Shown: piece after piece, positions 51,870-61,400 of the stretch | Layout of the letters: each line of letters starts with the position of its first letter | Numbering within the stretch: the stretch's first letter is position 1 | Assembly: GCA_006226425.1 (NCBI GenBank) | Contig: SBGX01000032.1 | Span: 1 to 64,000 of the forward strand | Length of the DNA stretch: 64,000 nt | Reading direction: 5' to 3' | From: Bacteroidota bacterium | GTDB lineage: Bacteria; Bacteroidota; Bacteroidia; Flavobacteriales_D; Crocinitomicaceae | The notes under the pieces: model-generated | Databases searched by the model: none | The model's input: the letters and a program-made list of their open reading frames with translations, nothing else | Told to the model about the DNA's origin: nothing | Program-made: the position numbers and the translations under genes

Positions 51870-54239
51870 ATGAAAAAACTCTACTTGCTTGCCGGTTTTT
51901 TGTGCTTTTGGGGACTGTTTTTATCCCAGGAAAATACACAAACAATCAAGGGACAGGTCATTGATGAAGAATCAAAAGGCCCGATCCCGGGAGTGATGGT
52001 TGCTATCATCGGTACAGAACCTCCGATACGGACCCGAACTGATTTTGACGGATATTTTCGACTGGAAAATTTGGCTCCGGGCAGGTATGATATTTTGGTC
52101 AGGTATTCGGGATACAAAGAACGGGTCATCCCGAATGTTCAGGTGACCTCCGGGAAAGAAGTTTACCTGGAGTTGGAGATGAAAGAACTGATCAATGAGG
52201 TCAAAGAAGTGGTTGTTTCAGGGACCAAAAAGAATCAGACGATTAATGAATTGGCTACACTCAGTGCCAGGTCCTTCAGTACGGAAGAAGTGAACCGTTA
52301 TGCGGGAGGACGCTCGGATCCTTCCAGATTGGCCGCGAATTTTGCCGGGGTAAGTACACCAGATGACTCCAGGAATGATTTGGTCATTCGGGGAAACTCG
52401 CCGATAGGGGTACTTTGGAGAATAGAAGGACTCAATATTCCGAATCCAAATCACTTTTCAACGATTGGTACCACCGGGGGACCAGTGAGTGGCTTGAATA
52501 CGAACGTGTTGAACAATTCAGACTTTTTCACATCGGCCTTTCCGGCGGAGTATGGAAATGCGAATGCAGGGGTCTTTGATCTGCGCTTCAGAAAGGGGAA
52601 CTCGGACAAACGGGAACATACGATTCAATTCGGAATGCTGACAGGAATTGAAGCCATGACGGAAGGACCGATCAAGAAGGGGAATGGATCTTCTTACCTC
52701 GTGGCCTATCGTTATTCCTTCACAGGAGTTGCCCAGGCGATTGGTTTGAATATTGGAACAACAGCCACTCCTTTTTACCAGGATTTATCCTTTAAAATTA
52801 ACAGTGGGAAAACCAAACTCGGAAAGTTTACGCTTTTTGGTCTGGCCGGAACCAGTCAAATCGACTTTAAAAGCGAGGAAGTAGATACAACGGATTTATT
52901 TGCTGCACCGAATCGGGACTCTTATTTTACGAGTCAGTTGGGCTTAATCGGTCTGAATCACTTTGCCCGCGTAAACAGCAAATCGTATTTTAAGACGGTC
53001 ATTGGAGCTACTTATGCCGGTTCAAACTATGATGAGGATACGGTCAATACAACGTTGAAATCGGTCTATCGCGTCATTGAAAATACAACAGCGCAGTTAC
53101 GTTATATTGCGAACACATCCTATAATATAAAGGTCAACCCCAAAGTATTTTTGAAATTCGGCTTGATCGATGAAATCATCAATCTCAATCTATTTTATCG
53201 CAACCGAACATCATCACCGGATTGGATTCAAATTTGGGATTTTAACGATATGACCTCGCTCTGGCAGTCATACGCTCACATGAAGTATAGCTTTTCGGAT
53301 CGCTGGACAATGAATATCGGGGTTCATGCCCAGTACCTGACTTTGAATTCTTCTACTTCCGTGGAGCCGCGTTTCGGAATGAAATACCGACTGAATGAAA
53401 AGAATCATCTGAGTTTAGGATATGGGATGCACAGTCAAATGCAACCAACGGATATCTACTTCTACCGAACCCAGTTAATGGACGGAAGTTATGAGCAATC
53501 CAACCTGGATTTGGATTTTACAAGAAGTCAGCACTTCGTATTGGCCTATGATCTGTATCCCTTTAAAGACTGGCGGGTGAAGTTAGAAAGCTATTATCAG
53601 ATGATTAGTCAGGTACCGATCAATAGTACGCCAAGCAGCTATTCCATATTGAATGCCGGTGCCAGTTTTACACCAAATGAACAAGGCTATTTGGTCAACG
53701 AGGGAACCGGGACCAATTATGGATTTGAGCTGACCCTAGAGAAGTTTTTCAGCAAAGGATATTATGGTCTGTTGACAGGGTCGGTGTACCAGTCTACCTA
53801 TAAAGGAAGTGATGGACTGGAACATCCTACGGCATTTGATGGACGATTTGTTTACAATGTACTGGTAGGGAAGGAGTTTAAGATCGGAAAGACGAAACAA
53901 AACAGGTTCTCTATGGACTTAAAGTTTACGCATGCCGGAGGAAGACCATATACCCCAATTGATTTGGAAGCATCAAAATTGGCGAATAGACAAATCTTCA
54001 AGGATGACAAATATGCGTACTCGGAAAGATATGACGATTTCCTGCGACTTGATTTTAAAGTAGGGGTGACCATGAATAGTACGAAAAGAAAACTTTCACA
54101 CTCCTTATTTTTCGATATTCAGAATGTGACGAATAGAAAGAATGTTTTTGCTGATCGCTACAACCCGAATACGAATAGCATTAACACCGCTTATCAAATT
54201 GGTTTCTTTCCGAATTTTGTTTACAAGATTCAGTTTTAG
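51870..54239 (+). CDS. TonB-dependent receptor with carboxypeptidase-like N-domain
   Basis: 789 residues. Signal peptide (MKKLYLLAGFLCFWGLFLSQ), CarboxypepD-regulatory-like domain (about 24-105; IKGQVIDEESKGPIPGVMV), plug (about 135-240; DDSRNDLVIRGNSPIGVLWRIEGLNIPNPNHF, SAFPAEYGNANAGVFDLRFR) and barrel to FPNFVYKIQF. It imports an unknown substrate across the outer membrane. A TATTTTTG element at 51857-51864 lies directly before the ATG, so a separate, nearly leaderless transcript is possible. It is followed 61 bases later by a large type B T9SS cargo. Confidence 0.9.
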   Translation: MKKLYLLAGFLCFWGLFLSQENTQTIKGQVIDEESKGPIPGVMVAIIGTEPPIRTRTDFDGYFRLENLAPGRYDILVRYSGYKERVIPNVQVTSGKEVYLELEMKELINEVKEVVVSGTKKNQTINELATLSARSFSTEEVNRYAGGRSDPSRLAANFAGVSTPDDSRNDLVIRGNSPIGVLWRIEGLNIPNPNHFSTIGTTGGPVSGLNTNVLNNSDFFTSAFPAEYGNANAGVFDLRFRKGNSDKREHTIQFGMLTGIEAMTEGPIKKGNGSSYLVAYRYSFTGVAQAIGLNIGTTATPFYQDLSFKINSGKTKLGKFTLFGLAGTSQIDFKSEEVDTTDLFAAPNRDSYFTSQLGLIGLNHFARVNSKSYFKTVIGATYAGSNYDEDTVNTTLKSVYRVIENTTAQLRYIANTSYNIKVNPKVFLKFGLIDEIINLNLFYRNRTSSPDWIQIWDFNDMTSLWQSYAHMKYSFSDRWTMNIGVHAQYLTLNSSTSVEPRFGMKYRLNEKNHLSLGYGMHSQMQPTDIYFYRTQLMDGSYEQSNLDLDFTRSQHFVLAYDLYPFKDWRVKLESYYQMISQVPINSTPSSYSILNAGASFTPNEQGYLVNEGTGTNYGFELTLEKFFSKGYYGLLTGSVYQSTYKGSDGLEHPTAFDGRFVYNVLVGKEFKIGKTKQNRFSMDLKFTHAGGRPYTPIDLEASKLANRQIFKDDKYAYSERYDDFLRLDFKVGVTMNSTKRKLSHSLFFDIQNVTNRKNVFADRYNPNTNSINTAYQIGFFPNFVYKIQF

Positions 54240-54300
54240 ATCGACTTATTCATAAATAACTTGAAAATTGGTATCTTGCTATAGGGTTTCACCTTGGTAA

Positions 54301-57300
54301 ATGCAGATTAAATCAATTATATTCTCGGGAGTTGTGTTGGTTCTGTCCTTTTTGGGATACGGGCAGGAGGATCATTGGATGGTTTCGGCAGTTGGAGAAA
54401 CAGTGAGTGAGATACTTGATGTTAAAACGGACGATCAGGGATATACCTATGCCTGTGGATATTTTAGCGGTGAATTGCAGCTTCAAGGTCAGGAAATTTC
54501 CTCCAATGGACCTTTTGGAGATGTGCTATTATTGAAAATTGACCCGAAAGGAAAGTATGAATGGGTTAAGACGCTGGGAGGAACAGGCAATGATCGAGCG
54601 ATTCAAATAGAGTTAGATAAGGATGGAAATTTAATTGTGGTTGGTACCTATCAGACAGCCGTAGATTTTGAGGGAAACATATTGAATTCAGTGGGTGACT
54701 CAAGAGATTTGTTTATTCTGGAAATGGATTCGCAGGGGAAAGTACTTTGGGCGAGATCCGAAGGGGGAGTAGGAGATGATGATGTTAGTGGTCTGGCGAT
54801 TGACCAGGAAGGAAACATTTTGTTAACCGGTAGATATAGGGGAAAAACACTTTTTGGAGGACAGGAATATACAAGTGCAGTAAATCCTGAAACAGGGGAG
54901 GATAGCTACGATATGTATTTAATGAAGTTAAACCCTGCTGGTCAGGTGTTATGGTCGAGGACGGGGGGAGGAGAATATCGAGATAGGGGCTTATCTGTTG
55001 CTGTGAATAAATTGAATCAGGTGTTCGTTTCGGGAGAGATGTCGGATACAATTGTGTTTTTTGGAGGAACGATAAACAACGCGCAAAAAAATATTGGCTT
55101 TTTAAGCAAAGTTACGCCAACAGGAAGTTTGATGTGGATGAAGCGATTTGTTGGGGCACAGGTTTTATGTAGTGATATTGTTTGTACGGAGGATAATGAG
55201 GTTGTTATGACAGGGGACTTTAAAGGTACCCTCACGATTTGGGACGGAAGTAACTACGTTAGTACACCAGATAATAGTTATGACAATAAAATTTTTACTT
55301 GTAAAATAGGTGCGGATGGGGCCCTCAAGTGGTTCGACTCAAAGGGTTCTCAATCAGAGCTAAAAGGAAAGAGTATTGCTGTTGATGCACAAGAAGGAAT
55401 ATATGTGACAGGAACCTTCAAATGTAATTTTGATGAGTTTCGGGCGATGACATCCACTGCTTTTTGGCAAAGTGCAGGCTTTTGGGATATTTATACCTGT
55501 CATTATTCTTCTAACGGTCAGCTAGAATGGTATTGGCAGTCCGGGGGGTCGGGAAACGAGATAAGTTACGGAATCACTGTGAATAATAATGGGAGACCTA
55601 TTTTAGGGGCATCGGTCGACGAGGAGTTCGTTTTCGCATTTAAAAAAGGAGAATTTTCTCAGACGTCTAATTATCCAGATGAAGTTTATGGTTTCGTGAG
55701 TGCACAATCAACGGTAGCGGATTATGGTGGGAGTGGTTTGGGAGGGGTCACCAGAATGATGGTGGCCAATATGATTTCAGAAAGATCTACAGATTATACC
55801 ATTTATCAGTATCCCAGGAGCTATAAGGATTCTGTTCGTCCCTTTTTCACGCCAAACGTGGATACCGCCCGTTTATGCCCGGATCAGTATGTGAATTGGT
55901 ACTCTGGGACCATGACAGACGGAGGGCCGCAATATGATCTGAAATATTATTATAATGGACAAACCGGAGAGTTCCCAATACAGTATAAAACGGGAACTTA
56001 TGTCGTGGAGTACGAACGTAAGGATCGCTGTTTCTCAAGTGGAGATACCATCTATGTCATTAGGTATCCAAGGCCGCCATTACCGTTATTGAGTGATAAT
56101 ATTGGGGTGAATATAAAGGAACCGAAATACAAAGATGTTGAAGTGTGTTACGATACGTTGCAATTTTGGTTCCAGGATATATGTGTTGGCTGTACATTAG
56201 GGGTGAAATCAACATCGATTGATCAAATTGGAGTATTAGAAAATGACACTTTGACGGAGAGTGTAAATTCGATTATTCATGTAAATGTTGCTGATTCGAT
56301 TGGTTGCATGAATAGTAGTTATTTTGCTTATAAACGAGTGAGTAGTATAAAACCATACCTGATTTTTGCTGATCCAGATTTGAATGATAGCATACAGCTT
56401 TGTGACAAAGGCTTGGTGATCGCCCTCGTGGCAGATTCAATTAGTAACCCTACGGGAGAATGGTATTCCCATGTAGAAAATGTACTTTCGAGTTCTGTGA
56501 AAGTGTTTTATCAGAACCAGGAGGTTCCGGCAAGTACAGATGGCTATGATCTTGAGTTTTCAGTTGAACAGGATGGGTGGTATTATGTCAATGAGTACCT
56601 GACGGTTGGTTCCAGCCAATGTCCACAGAGTTATGTGATTGTAGACTCTATCTTTTGCGAAATTAAGAGGCCACCTGAGCTAGAAATTTCTCCTGGAGGA
56701 GAACTTTGCCCTGGAGATTCCATGTACATTGTCACGACCGTTGTCGCAGACACATTTGTCTGGTATGGGCCTAGTATCAGCTGGGTGAGTGAAAATCGAG
56801 ATAGTATTTTAGTCAATGGACCAGGTAGTTATTCAATTGTCGCAAGTTATAATTTTGAAGAGATTTCCTGTACAGCCATGGGGGTCAGAAATGTCACAGT
56901 GAAGACGACTCCAAAGGTGCTGATGGATCCGGAAGACGGTTTAATCTGCCCGGGAGATTCAGTAAAGCTGTATTTAGATCGCATAGGAAACTCTTATCTT
57001 TGGTTGGACTTGTCGGGTGATAGTATATCAAAAAATGAGATCACTTATGTTCAGGATCAAGGCTTTTATGCTTGTTTATTTGAAGACGAAGATGGATGTT
57101 TATTATTAACAAGTCAGGTCGAGGTAAAAAAGTACGCAACCCCGTTTTTGGAGTTGACACCAAAGGATTTTATATGTCGGGGTGAGACAGCAGAGATTTC
57201 AGTCATTTTTGTTGGTGATGCGGGCATTCAATGGCATGCCCCAATTGAATCACAAGAAAGCAAAATAGAAGTCGATAAGGCAGGATGGTATGCGGCTACG

Positions 57301-59007
57301 GTGCAGCAATGTGGTTTCTCGGTGACAGATAGTGTTGAACTGATTGATGGATCATTTGAAGTTGAATTACTTGTTAATCAAGAAAATCCATTGTGCTATG
57401 GTGATTCAATCCGTATCGAAGCCGATGTTTCTGCTGAATTTTATGAATGGAACGTCATCGGAGAGTTAAATAAGGTTTTTTATGCAAAGGAACCCGGTGC
57501 GTATTTCGTGAAGTGTTGGAATAGCTACGGTTGTCTTGAAATTTCCGATACAGTTTATATTGAAGCGCATGATCAGTCATGGCCACCAGAAATAGGATCA
57601 GTCACAATTTGCCCTGGAGAGTATGCTACGTTAATACATGATGGAACTCGCAATGTTGAATGGTATTATTCGGATTCAGATTTGGGATTTTTCTCCACGC
57701 AGGATACGATCATTCTTGGACCGATCAATAAAGACAGTAGTGTTTACGCATCCTATAGTTATGATCAGTGCCCCAGGTATTATACTCAAGTTTTGATTGA
57801 TGTTTTGGAGCCGATTGAAGAACCATCAATTATAGGAGATTCTTTAATTTGTACAAATCTTCCATATTTGACGCTGGAGACTGAAGAAGGTAAAGACCGT
57901 AAGTATCGATGGGTCTTGTCTGGAGACACCATTGGTGATCAAAGAATTTTGCAGTATGGACCTCTAGGTGGGTTGAATGACTCAGTTTTTTCGGTGTTTG
58001 TATGGGACAAATGCTCTAGCAATCAGGCTTCCATTGTTTTGAATCTTCGAAGTGAAGACCAAATAGAAATAGCGAATTACATTGACACATTGTGTTTGGG
58101 AGAGAGTTTTAGGAATTACATTACGATAAACGAAAATTTGGATCACTTTTGGTACGACGGAAACCAACTATGGGTGGCAGATTCCTTAATTATTCCCTTT
58201 GATGAGGTAAATGAGATCGTCCAAGTATATAATATTAATGAGTATGGTTGCATCTCGGATACCCTGACGGTGACGATCAAAAAAGCTGATTCAATAAGTT
58301 TAGTTCCTTTTATCGAAGGACTTGGTTGTGAGCAGAATGAAATAAAACTTCAAGTAGAAAATGAACTTAACCCATTAGTATGGACGAAACCTGATAACTC
58401 TCAAAGCGAAGGTGCCGAATTGGTCATTTTTCCATTGCATAAATCTGATGAAGGGATGTATCAGGTAAGTTTCGTCGATACGTTGAATTGTGTCCATAAC
58501 GACAGTCTTTATCTCGAGGTTTATTTGAACCCGAACTTTGAACTGGGAAATGACACCATTGTGTGTGCTAATGATTTGTATTCCCTGACACTACCTTTTG
58601 ACATTGAAACAGATTGGGTGTTCTGGTGGAATCAGGGAGATTCTGCGCAGTATATAGTACCCGATGGTCAGGGCATAATAACGTTAAGTGCCTTGAATGA
58701 ATTTGGATGTATTTTCTCGGATAGCATTCGGGTTGAACTGGTGGACTGTCAGGGAGAGGCGGCAAATGTTGTAACTCCGAATGGAGACGGCATTAATGAG
58801 CACATAACTGTTTTTAATGCCGAGTATATGTCCAATAATCACATTAGGGTTTATAATAGATGGGGCAACTTAATGTTCGAACAGTCGAATTATCAAAACA
58901 ATTTTAGTCCAAGAGAATGGTCTGATGGAGTTTATTTTTACGAATTTCATTCTGGTCAGGATGGGCGCAGGAAGGTTGGATATTTTCATTTAATTAAAAG
59001 TAAATGA
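54301..59007 (+). CDS. Giant T9SS type B cargo with SBBP-like propeller and Ig-like repeats
   Basis: 1568 residues. Signal peptide (about 1-21), then an SBBP-type beta-propeller-like region (about 25-470; repeated DxxGNxxVxGxYxG and LYLMKLNxxGxVLWSRTGG patterns), then a long array of Ig-like/PKD-like modules with recurring LCPGDS or ICPGD sequences (about 520-1470), and a C-terminal type B sorting domain (about 1480-1568; VVTPNGDGINEHITVFN, VYNRWGNLMFEQSNYQNNF, WSDGVYFYEFHSG). It is probably a large surface adhesin. Codons are more AT-rich than in the neighbours (many ATA, TTA, AGT), unlike the biased operon at 22183-31197. No PorP/SprF gene is adjacent. Its stop overlaps aroK by 4 bases. Confidence 0.88.
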   Translation: MQIKSIIFSGVVLVLSFLGYGQEDHWMVSAVGETVSEILDVKTDDQGYTYACGYFSGELQLQGQEISSNGPFGDVLLLKIDPKGKYEWVKTLGGTGNDRAIQIELDKDGNLIVVGTYQTAVDFEGNILNSVGDSRDLFILEMDSQGKVLWARSEGGVGDDDVSGLAIDQEGNILLTGRYRGKTLFGGQEYTSAVNPETGEDSYDMYLMKLNPAGQVLWSRTGGGEYRDRGLSVAVNKLNQVFVSGEMSDTIVFFGGTINNAQKNIGFLSKVTPTGSLMWMKRFVGAQVLCSDIVCTEDNEVVMTGDFKGTLTIWDGSNYVSTPDNSYDNKIFTCKIGADGALKWFDSKGSQSELKGKSIAVDAQEGIYVTGTFKCNFDEFRAMTSTAFWQSAGFWDIYTCHYSSNGQLEWYWQSGGSGNEISYGITVNNNGRPILGASVDEEFVFAFKKGEFSQTSNYPDEVYGFVSAQSTVADYGGSGLGGVTRMMVANMISERSTDYTIYQYPRSYKDSVRPFFTPNVDTARLCPDQYVNWYSGTMTDGGPQYDLKYYYNGQTGEFPIQYKTGTYVVEYERKDRCFSSGDTIYVIRYPRPPLPLLSDNIGVNIKEPKYKDVEVCYDTLQFWFQDICVGCTLGVKSTSIDQIGVLENDTLTESVNSIIHVNVADSIGCMNSSYFAYKRVSSIKPYLIFADPDLNDSIQLCDKGLVIALVADSISNPTGEWYSHVENVLSSSVKVFYQNQEVPASTDGYDLEFSVEQDGWYYVNEYLTVGSSQCPQSYVIVDSIFCEIKRPPELEISPGGELCPGDSMYIVTTVVADTFVWYGPSISWVSENRDSILVNGPGSYSIVASYNFEEISCTAMGVRNVTVKTTPKVLMDPEDGLICPGDSVKLYLDRIGNSYLWLDLSGDSISKNEITYVQDQGFYACLFEDEDGCLLLTSQVEVKKYATPFLELTPKDFICRGETAEISVIFVGDAGIQWHAPIESQESKIEVDKAGWYAATVQQCGFSVTDSVELIDGSFEVELLVNQENPLCYGDSIRIEADVSAEFYEWNVIGELNKVFYAKEPGAYFVKCWNSYGCLEISDTVYIEAHDQSWPPEIGSVTICPGEYATLIHDGTRNVEWYYSDSDLGFFSTQDTIILGPINKDSSVYASYSYDQCPRYYTQVLIDVLEPIEEPSIIGDSLICTNLPYLTLETEEGKDRKYRWVLSGDTIGDQRILQYGPLGGLNDSVFSVFVWDKCSSNQASIVLNLRSEDQIEIANYIDTLCLGESFRNYITINENLDHFWYDGNQLWVADSLIIPFDEVNEIVQVYNINEYGCISDTLTVTIKKADSISLVPFIEGLGCEQNEIKLQVENELNPLVWTKPDNSQSEGAELVIFPLHKSDEGMYQVSFVDTLNCVHNDSLYLEVYLNPNFELGNDTIVCANDLYSLTLPFDIETDWVFWWNQGDSAQYIVPDGQGIITLSALNEFGCIFSDSIRVELVDCQGEAANVVTPNGDGINEHITVFNAEYMSNNHIRVYNRWGNLMFEQSNYQNNFSPREWSDGVYFYEFHSGQDGRRKVGYFHLIKSK

Positions 59008-59528
59008 TTCGTGAAAACATCATCCTCATCGGTTTTATGGGAAGTGGAAAGTCCTCACTGGGGAAAAAACTGGCCCGTAAACTCGGATATGAATTTTTAG
59101 ATACCGATACGAGGATTGAAGAACGAGAAGGAATGTCGGTGGCTGAAATCTTTCAGGAAAAAGGAGAGGAGTACTTTCGAAGATGCGAAAGGGAACTACT
59201 TGATCGTCTGGAAGCTGGTAAAGGCTTGCTGATAGCTTGTGGAGGAGGCTTCCCCTGTCAGGAAGGGATGATGGAAGGACTTAAACAACTGGGTTTAACA
59301 GTTTATCTTAGCTTGAGCGCCAAAGAATTGAGTAAGCGACTAAAGGAATCCAAACAAGCCCGTCCCCTGATTGTAAACATGCAGGGGGAAGTTCTCGAAG
59401 AATATATTTCACATAAGCTGGAAGATCGCCGAAAGTATTATGAGCAGGCTGATTTGAGCCTGTTTGGGAGAGATCAGCGCATCAAGGAGGCGAGTAGGAT
59501 CATTCGATCACATTTGTTAGAAAACTGA
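59004..59528 (+). CDS. aroK: Shikimate kinase
   Basis: 174 residues, full length. Walker A GFMGSGKSS (10-18), shikimate-binding DTDTRIEE (33-40), FRRCE (57-61) and ACGGGFPC (78-85), and the lid-arginine segment QARPLIV. It phosphorylates shikimate in aromatic amino acid synthesis. It starts 4 bases inside the previous gene (ATGA overlap), an odd coupling of a core metabolic gene to a giant surface protein; the same arrangement can arise by chance packing. A terminator begins within its last codons. Confidence 0.96.
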   Translation: MIRENIILIGFMGSGKSSLGKKLARKLGYEFLDTDTRIEEREGMSVAEIFQEKGEEYFRRCERELLDRLEAGKGLLIACGGGFPCQEGMMEGLKQLGLTVYLSLSAKELSKRLKESKQARPLIVNMQGEVLEEYISHKLEDRRKYYEQADLSLFGRDQRIKEASRIIRSHLLEN

Positions 59529-59546
59529 TTTATATCAGTTTTTTTT
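59521..59546 (+). terminator. Intrinsic terminator after aroK
   Basis: AAAACTGAT (59521-59529) pairs with ATCAGTTTT (59534-59542) around TTAT, with T's to 59546. The aroK stop codon TGA (59526-59528) lies within the stem. Confidence 0.88.
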
Positions 59547-59612
59547 GTTGTACAGATCATTTTTTAAGCGCCTCATTTCCAGGATATTTGCTTTAAATAA
59601 AGTCCAGGAATT

Positions 59613-59900
59613 ATGAGTACAACAGTAAACAATGTAGAAACTAATATGAATAAGGAAGCGGAATTTAATCGCTTCGGTCTGATTTCGGTTATTATCTTGA
59701 TTATAGGATGTCTGGGAGGTGTTGCAGTAGGACTTGGAGCCATTAATTATACCGCCACATTGATCATGGTAATTGTACCAACCATGGCAACATTGAGCAT
59801 GTTGCTTGCGGTGGCTCCCATGAAGTGGATTATTTCATTGGGAACAGTTACGGCAATCATAGACGTTTTACTAATCGTATACTTCGGATTCTTTACCTAG
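59613..59900 (+). CDS. Small membrane protein of unknown function
   Basis: 95 residues with three hydrophobic segments (about 23-45, 47-66 and 70-94): LISVIILIIGCLGGVAVGLGA, TLIMVIVPTMATLSMLLAVA and WIISLGTVTAIIDVLLIVYF. The N-terminal 20 residues are polar and probably cytoplasmic. I recognise no family. It has its own terminator 22 bases after the stop and stands between the aroK terminator and the convergent nitroreductase gene. Confidence 0.75.
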   Translation: MSTTVNNVETNMNKEAEFNRFGLISVIILIIGCLGGVAVGLGAINYTATLIMVIVPTMATLSMLLAVAPMKWIISLGTVTAIIDVLLIVYFGFFT

Positions 59901-59921
59901 TGGCTCAAAGGTAAGGTAGCG

Positions 59922-59948
59922 GGGGAAGTCTTTGACTTCCCCTTTTTT
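59922..59948 (+). terminator. Intrinsic terminator after the small membrane protein gene
   Basis: GGGGAAGTC (59922-59930) pairs with GACTTCCCC (59934-59942) around TTT, followed by six T. It touches the stop codon of the convergent nitroreductase gene. Confidence 0.9.
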
Positions 59949-60612
59949 ATTTGATAAAAGTAATGAGCTCCTGACTGGTGCGACGTACCTTTTTTTGATA
60001 CTGGTTGTAATCGTCTTCCGAACGATACCCCAGAGCACAGGCAACAACACTTTTTAGTCCCTTCTGATGAAGTCCAAGAATTTCGTCAAAGGCTTCTTTT
60101 TCGAAGCCCTCAATAGGTGTTGAATCAACTTTTAACTGGGCAGCGGCATGTAATAAGTGCCCCAAAACGATGTATAACTGTTTGGAAGCCCAAACGGAAC
60201 GCTCTTCGGGACTCTGCTCCGAAAGTTTTTTCTTCATGAAACTGCCATAACCACTCAGTTGCTGTGGGGATTGCTCTCGAATCTTAGCTACCTGTCCCAA
60301 ATAGCTTTCAATCAATTCGTCATTGATGTCTGATTTAACGCAGAAGAGAATGAGATGAGAAGCATCCGTAATTTGATTTTGCTGGAAGGCTTTTTCTTTT
60401 AGTTGTGCACGGATTTCTGTGTTCTCAATAACCAGAAACTGATAGGGCTGTAATCCGTAAGAAGATGGACTGAGCCGAATGGTATCCAGTAAGATTTGAA
60501 GGTCCTCAGAACTAATTTTCCTGGTGGGATCATATTTTTTGGTGGCGTAGCGCCATTTCATGTCCTCCAGGACGGGGTGTGCTTCTGTTTCCATGTTGTT
60601 TTTATGCTTCAT
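59947..60612 (-). CDS. Nitroreductase-family NAD(P)H oxidoreductase
   Basis: 221 residues. FMN-binding start RYATKKYDPTRKIS, LSPSSYGLQPYQFLVI and the C-terminal ALGYRSEDDYNQ match the NfsB/nitroreductase group. It reduces nitro-compounds or quinones with flavin in the cytoplasm. Its ATG overlaps the stop of the pirin gene by 4 bases, so the pair is translationally coupled. The pair probably shares the promoter and operators upstream of pirin. Confidence 0.92.
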   Translation of the reverse strand: MKHKNNMETEAHPVLEDMKWRYATKKYDPTRKISSEDLQILLDTIRLSPSSYGLQPYQFLVIENTEIRAQLKEKAFQQNQITDASHLILFCVKSDINDELIESYLGQVAKIREQSPQQLSGYGSFMKKKLSEQSPEERSVWASKQLYIVLGHLLHAAAQLKVDSTPIEGFEKEAFDEILGLHQKGLKSVVACALGYRSEDDYNQYQKKVRRTSQELITFIK

Positions 60613-61322
60613 ATATGCATGGGAATGTCCATGATCAAAATGTAAGTGTCCTCGCTAAAACGAAGGTCAAATTGAGTAGTATCTTCAATGCTTAGAGCAT
60701 CTCGCTCATTCAATTCCTGATCTCCAATCATTGCTTTTCCGTGCAACAAAAATAGATATTGTCCGTTTTCCGGATGCTTTCCGGAATAGGAAATTTGTTT
60801 TCCCCGATTAAATTTTCCGAGGTAAAACCAGGCTCGTTGATGAATCCAAAGCCCCGAATCATCTTGATTTGGGGAAACTACCTGAAAGAGTTGATTCTCC
60901 ATTTTTCCAAGTGGAATAGTCAGTTGATCGTAACGAGGTTCTACCTGTCGTTGGTTGGGGAAGACCCAAATTTGCAAAATTTTACAGACCTCCTCTTTAC
61001 TGGCGTTGAATTCACTGTGCCAAATACCACTTCCCGCACTCATTACCTGAACGTCGCCCGATTGAATCGTGGAACCATTTCCCATGCTGTCTTCGTGGGC
61101 CAGGGCACCTTCCAAAGGAATGGTGATGATTTCCATATTATCATGTGGGTGCATTCCAAATCCTTTTCCTGGTGCAATTGTATCGTCGTTCAACACCCGT
61201 AAACTTCCAAAGTGCATGCGCTCTGGATTATAATATGAGGCAAAGCTAAAACTATGTCTGGCCGACAACCATCCGTGATCGGCTTTCCCTCGGGAATCAG
61301 ACGGATAATATGTTGTTTTCAT
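60609..61322 (-). CDS. Pirin-family protein
   Basis: 237 residues from the ATG at 61322 (MKTTYYPSDSRGKADHGWL); an in-frame ATG at 61355 lies upstream of the likely promoter. Bicupin fold with metal ligands in FGMHPHDNMEIIT (His-His-Glu) and SAGSGIWHSEFN (His). Bacterial pirins often act as quercetinases or redox-linked regulators. The pair with a nitroreductase suggests response to quinones or other electrophiles, which is inference. Confidence 0.92.
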   Translation of the reverse strand: MKTTYYPSDSRGKADHGWLSARHSFSFASYYNPERMHFGSLRVLNDDTIAPGKGFGMHPHDNMEIITIPLEGALAHEDSMGNGSTIQSGDVQVMSAGSGIWHSEFNASKEEVCKILQIWVFPNQRQVEPRYDQLTIPLGKMENQLFQVVSPNQDDSGLWIHQRAWFYLGKFNRGKQISYSGKHPENGQYLFLLHGKAMIGDQELNERDALSIEDTTQFDLRFSEDTYILIMDIPMHI

Positions 61323-61330
61323 ATCTGAAT

Positions 61331-61377
61331 TTACTTGGTTAAAACAAATATACAAATAAAAATATTACCCAGGTAAT
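61331..61377 (-). promoter_or_regulatory. Promoter with two operator-like palindromes upstream of pirin-nitroreductase
   Basis: The minus strand carries TATATTTG (61352-61345), a -7 element 23 bases before the pirin start. ATTACC-CA-GGTAAT (61364-61377) would cover -33. A related sequence, TTACTTGGTTAA (61331-61342), would cover the transcription start; it shares 8 of 12 bases with TTACCCAGGTAA. The two are 34 bases apart, about three helical turns. Confidence 0.55.
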
Positions 61378-61400
61378 TATTTGTTCAAAAAAAACGAAAC

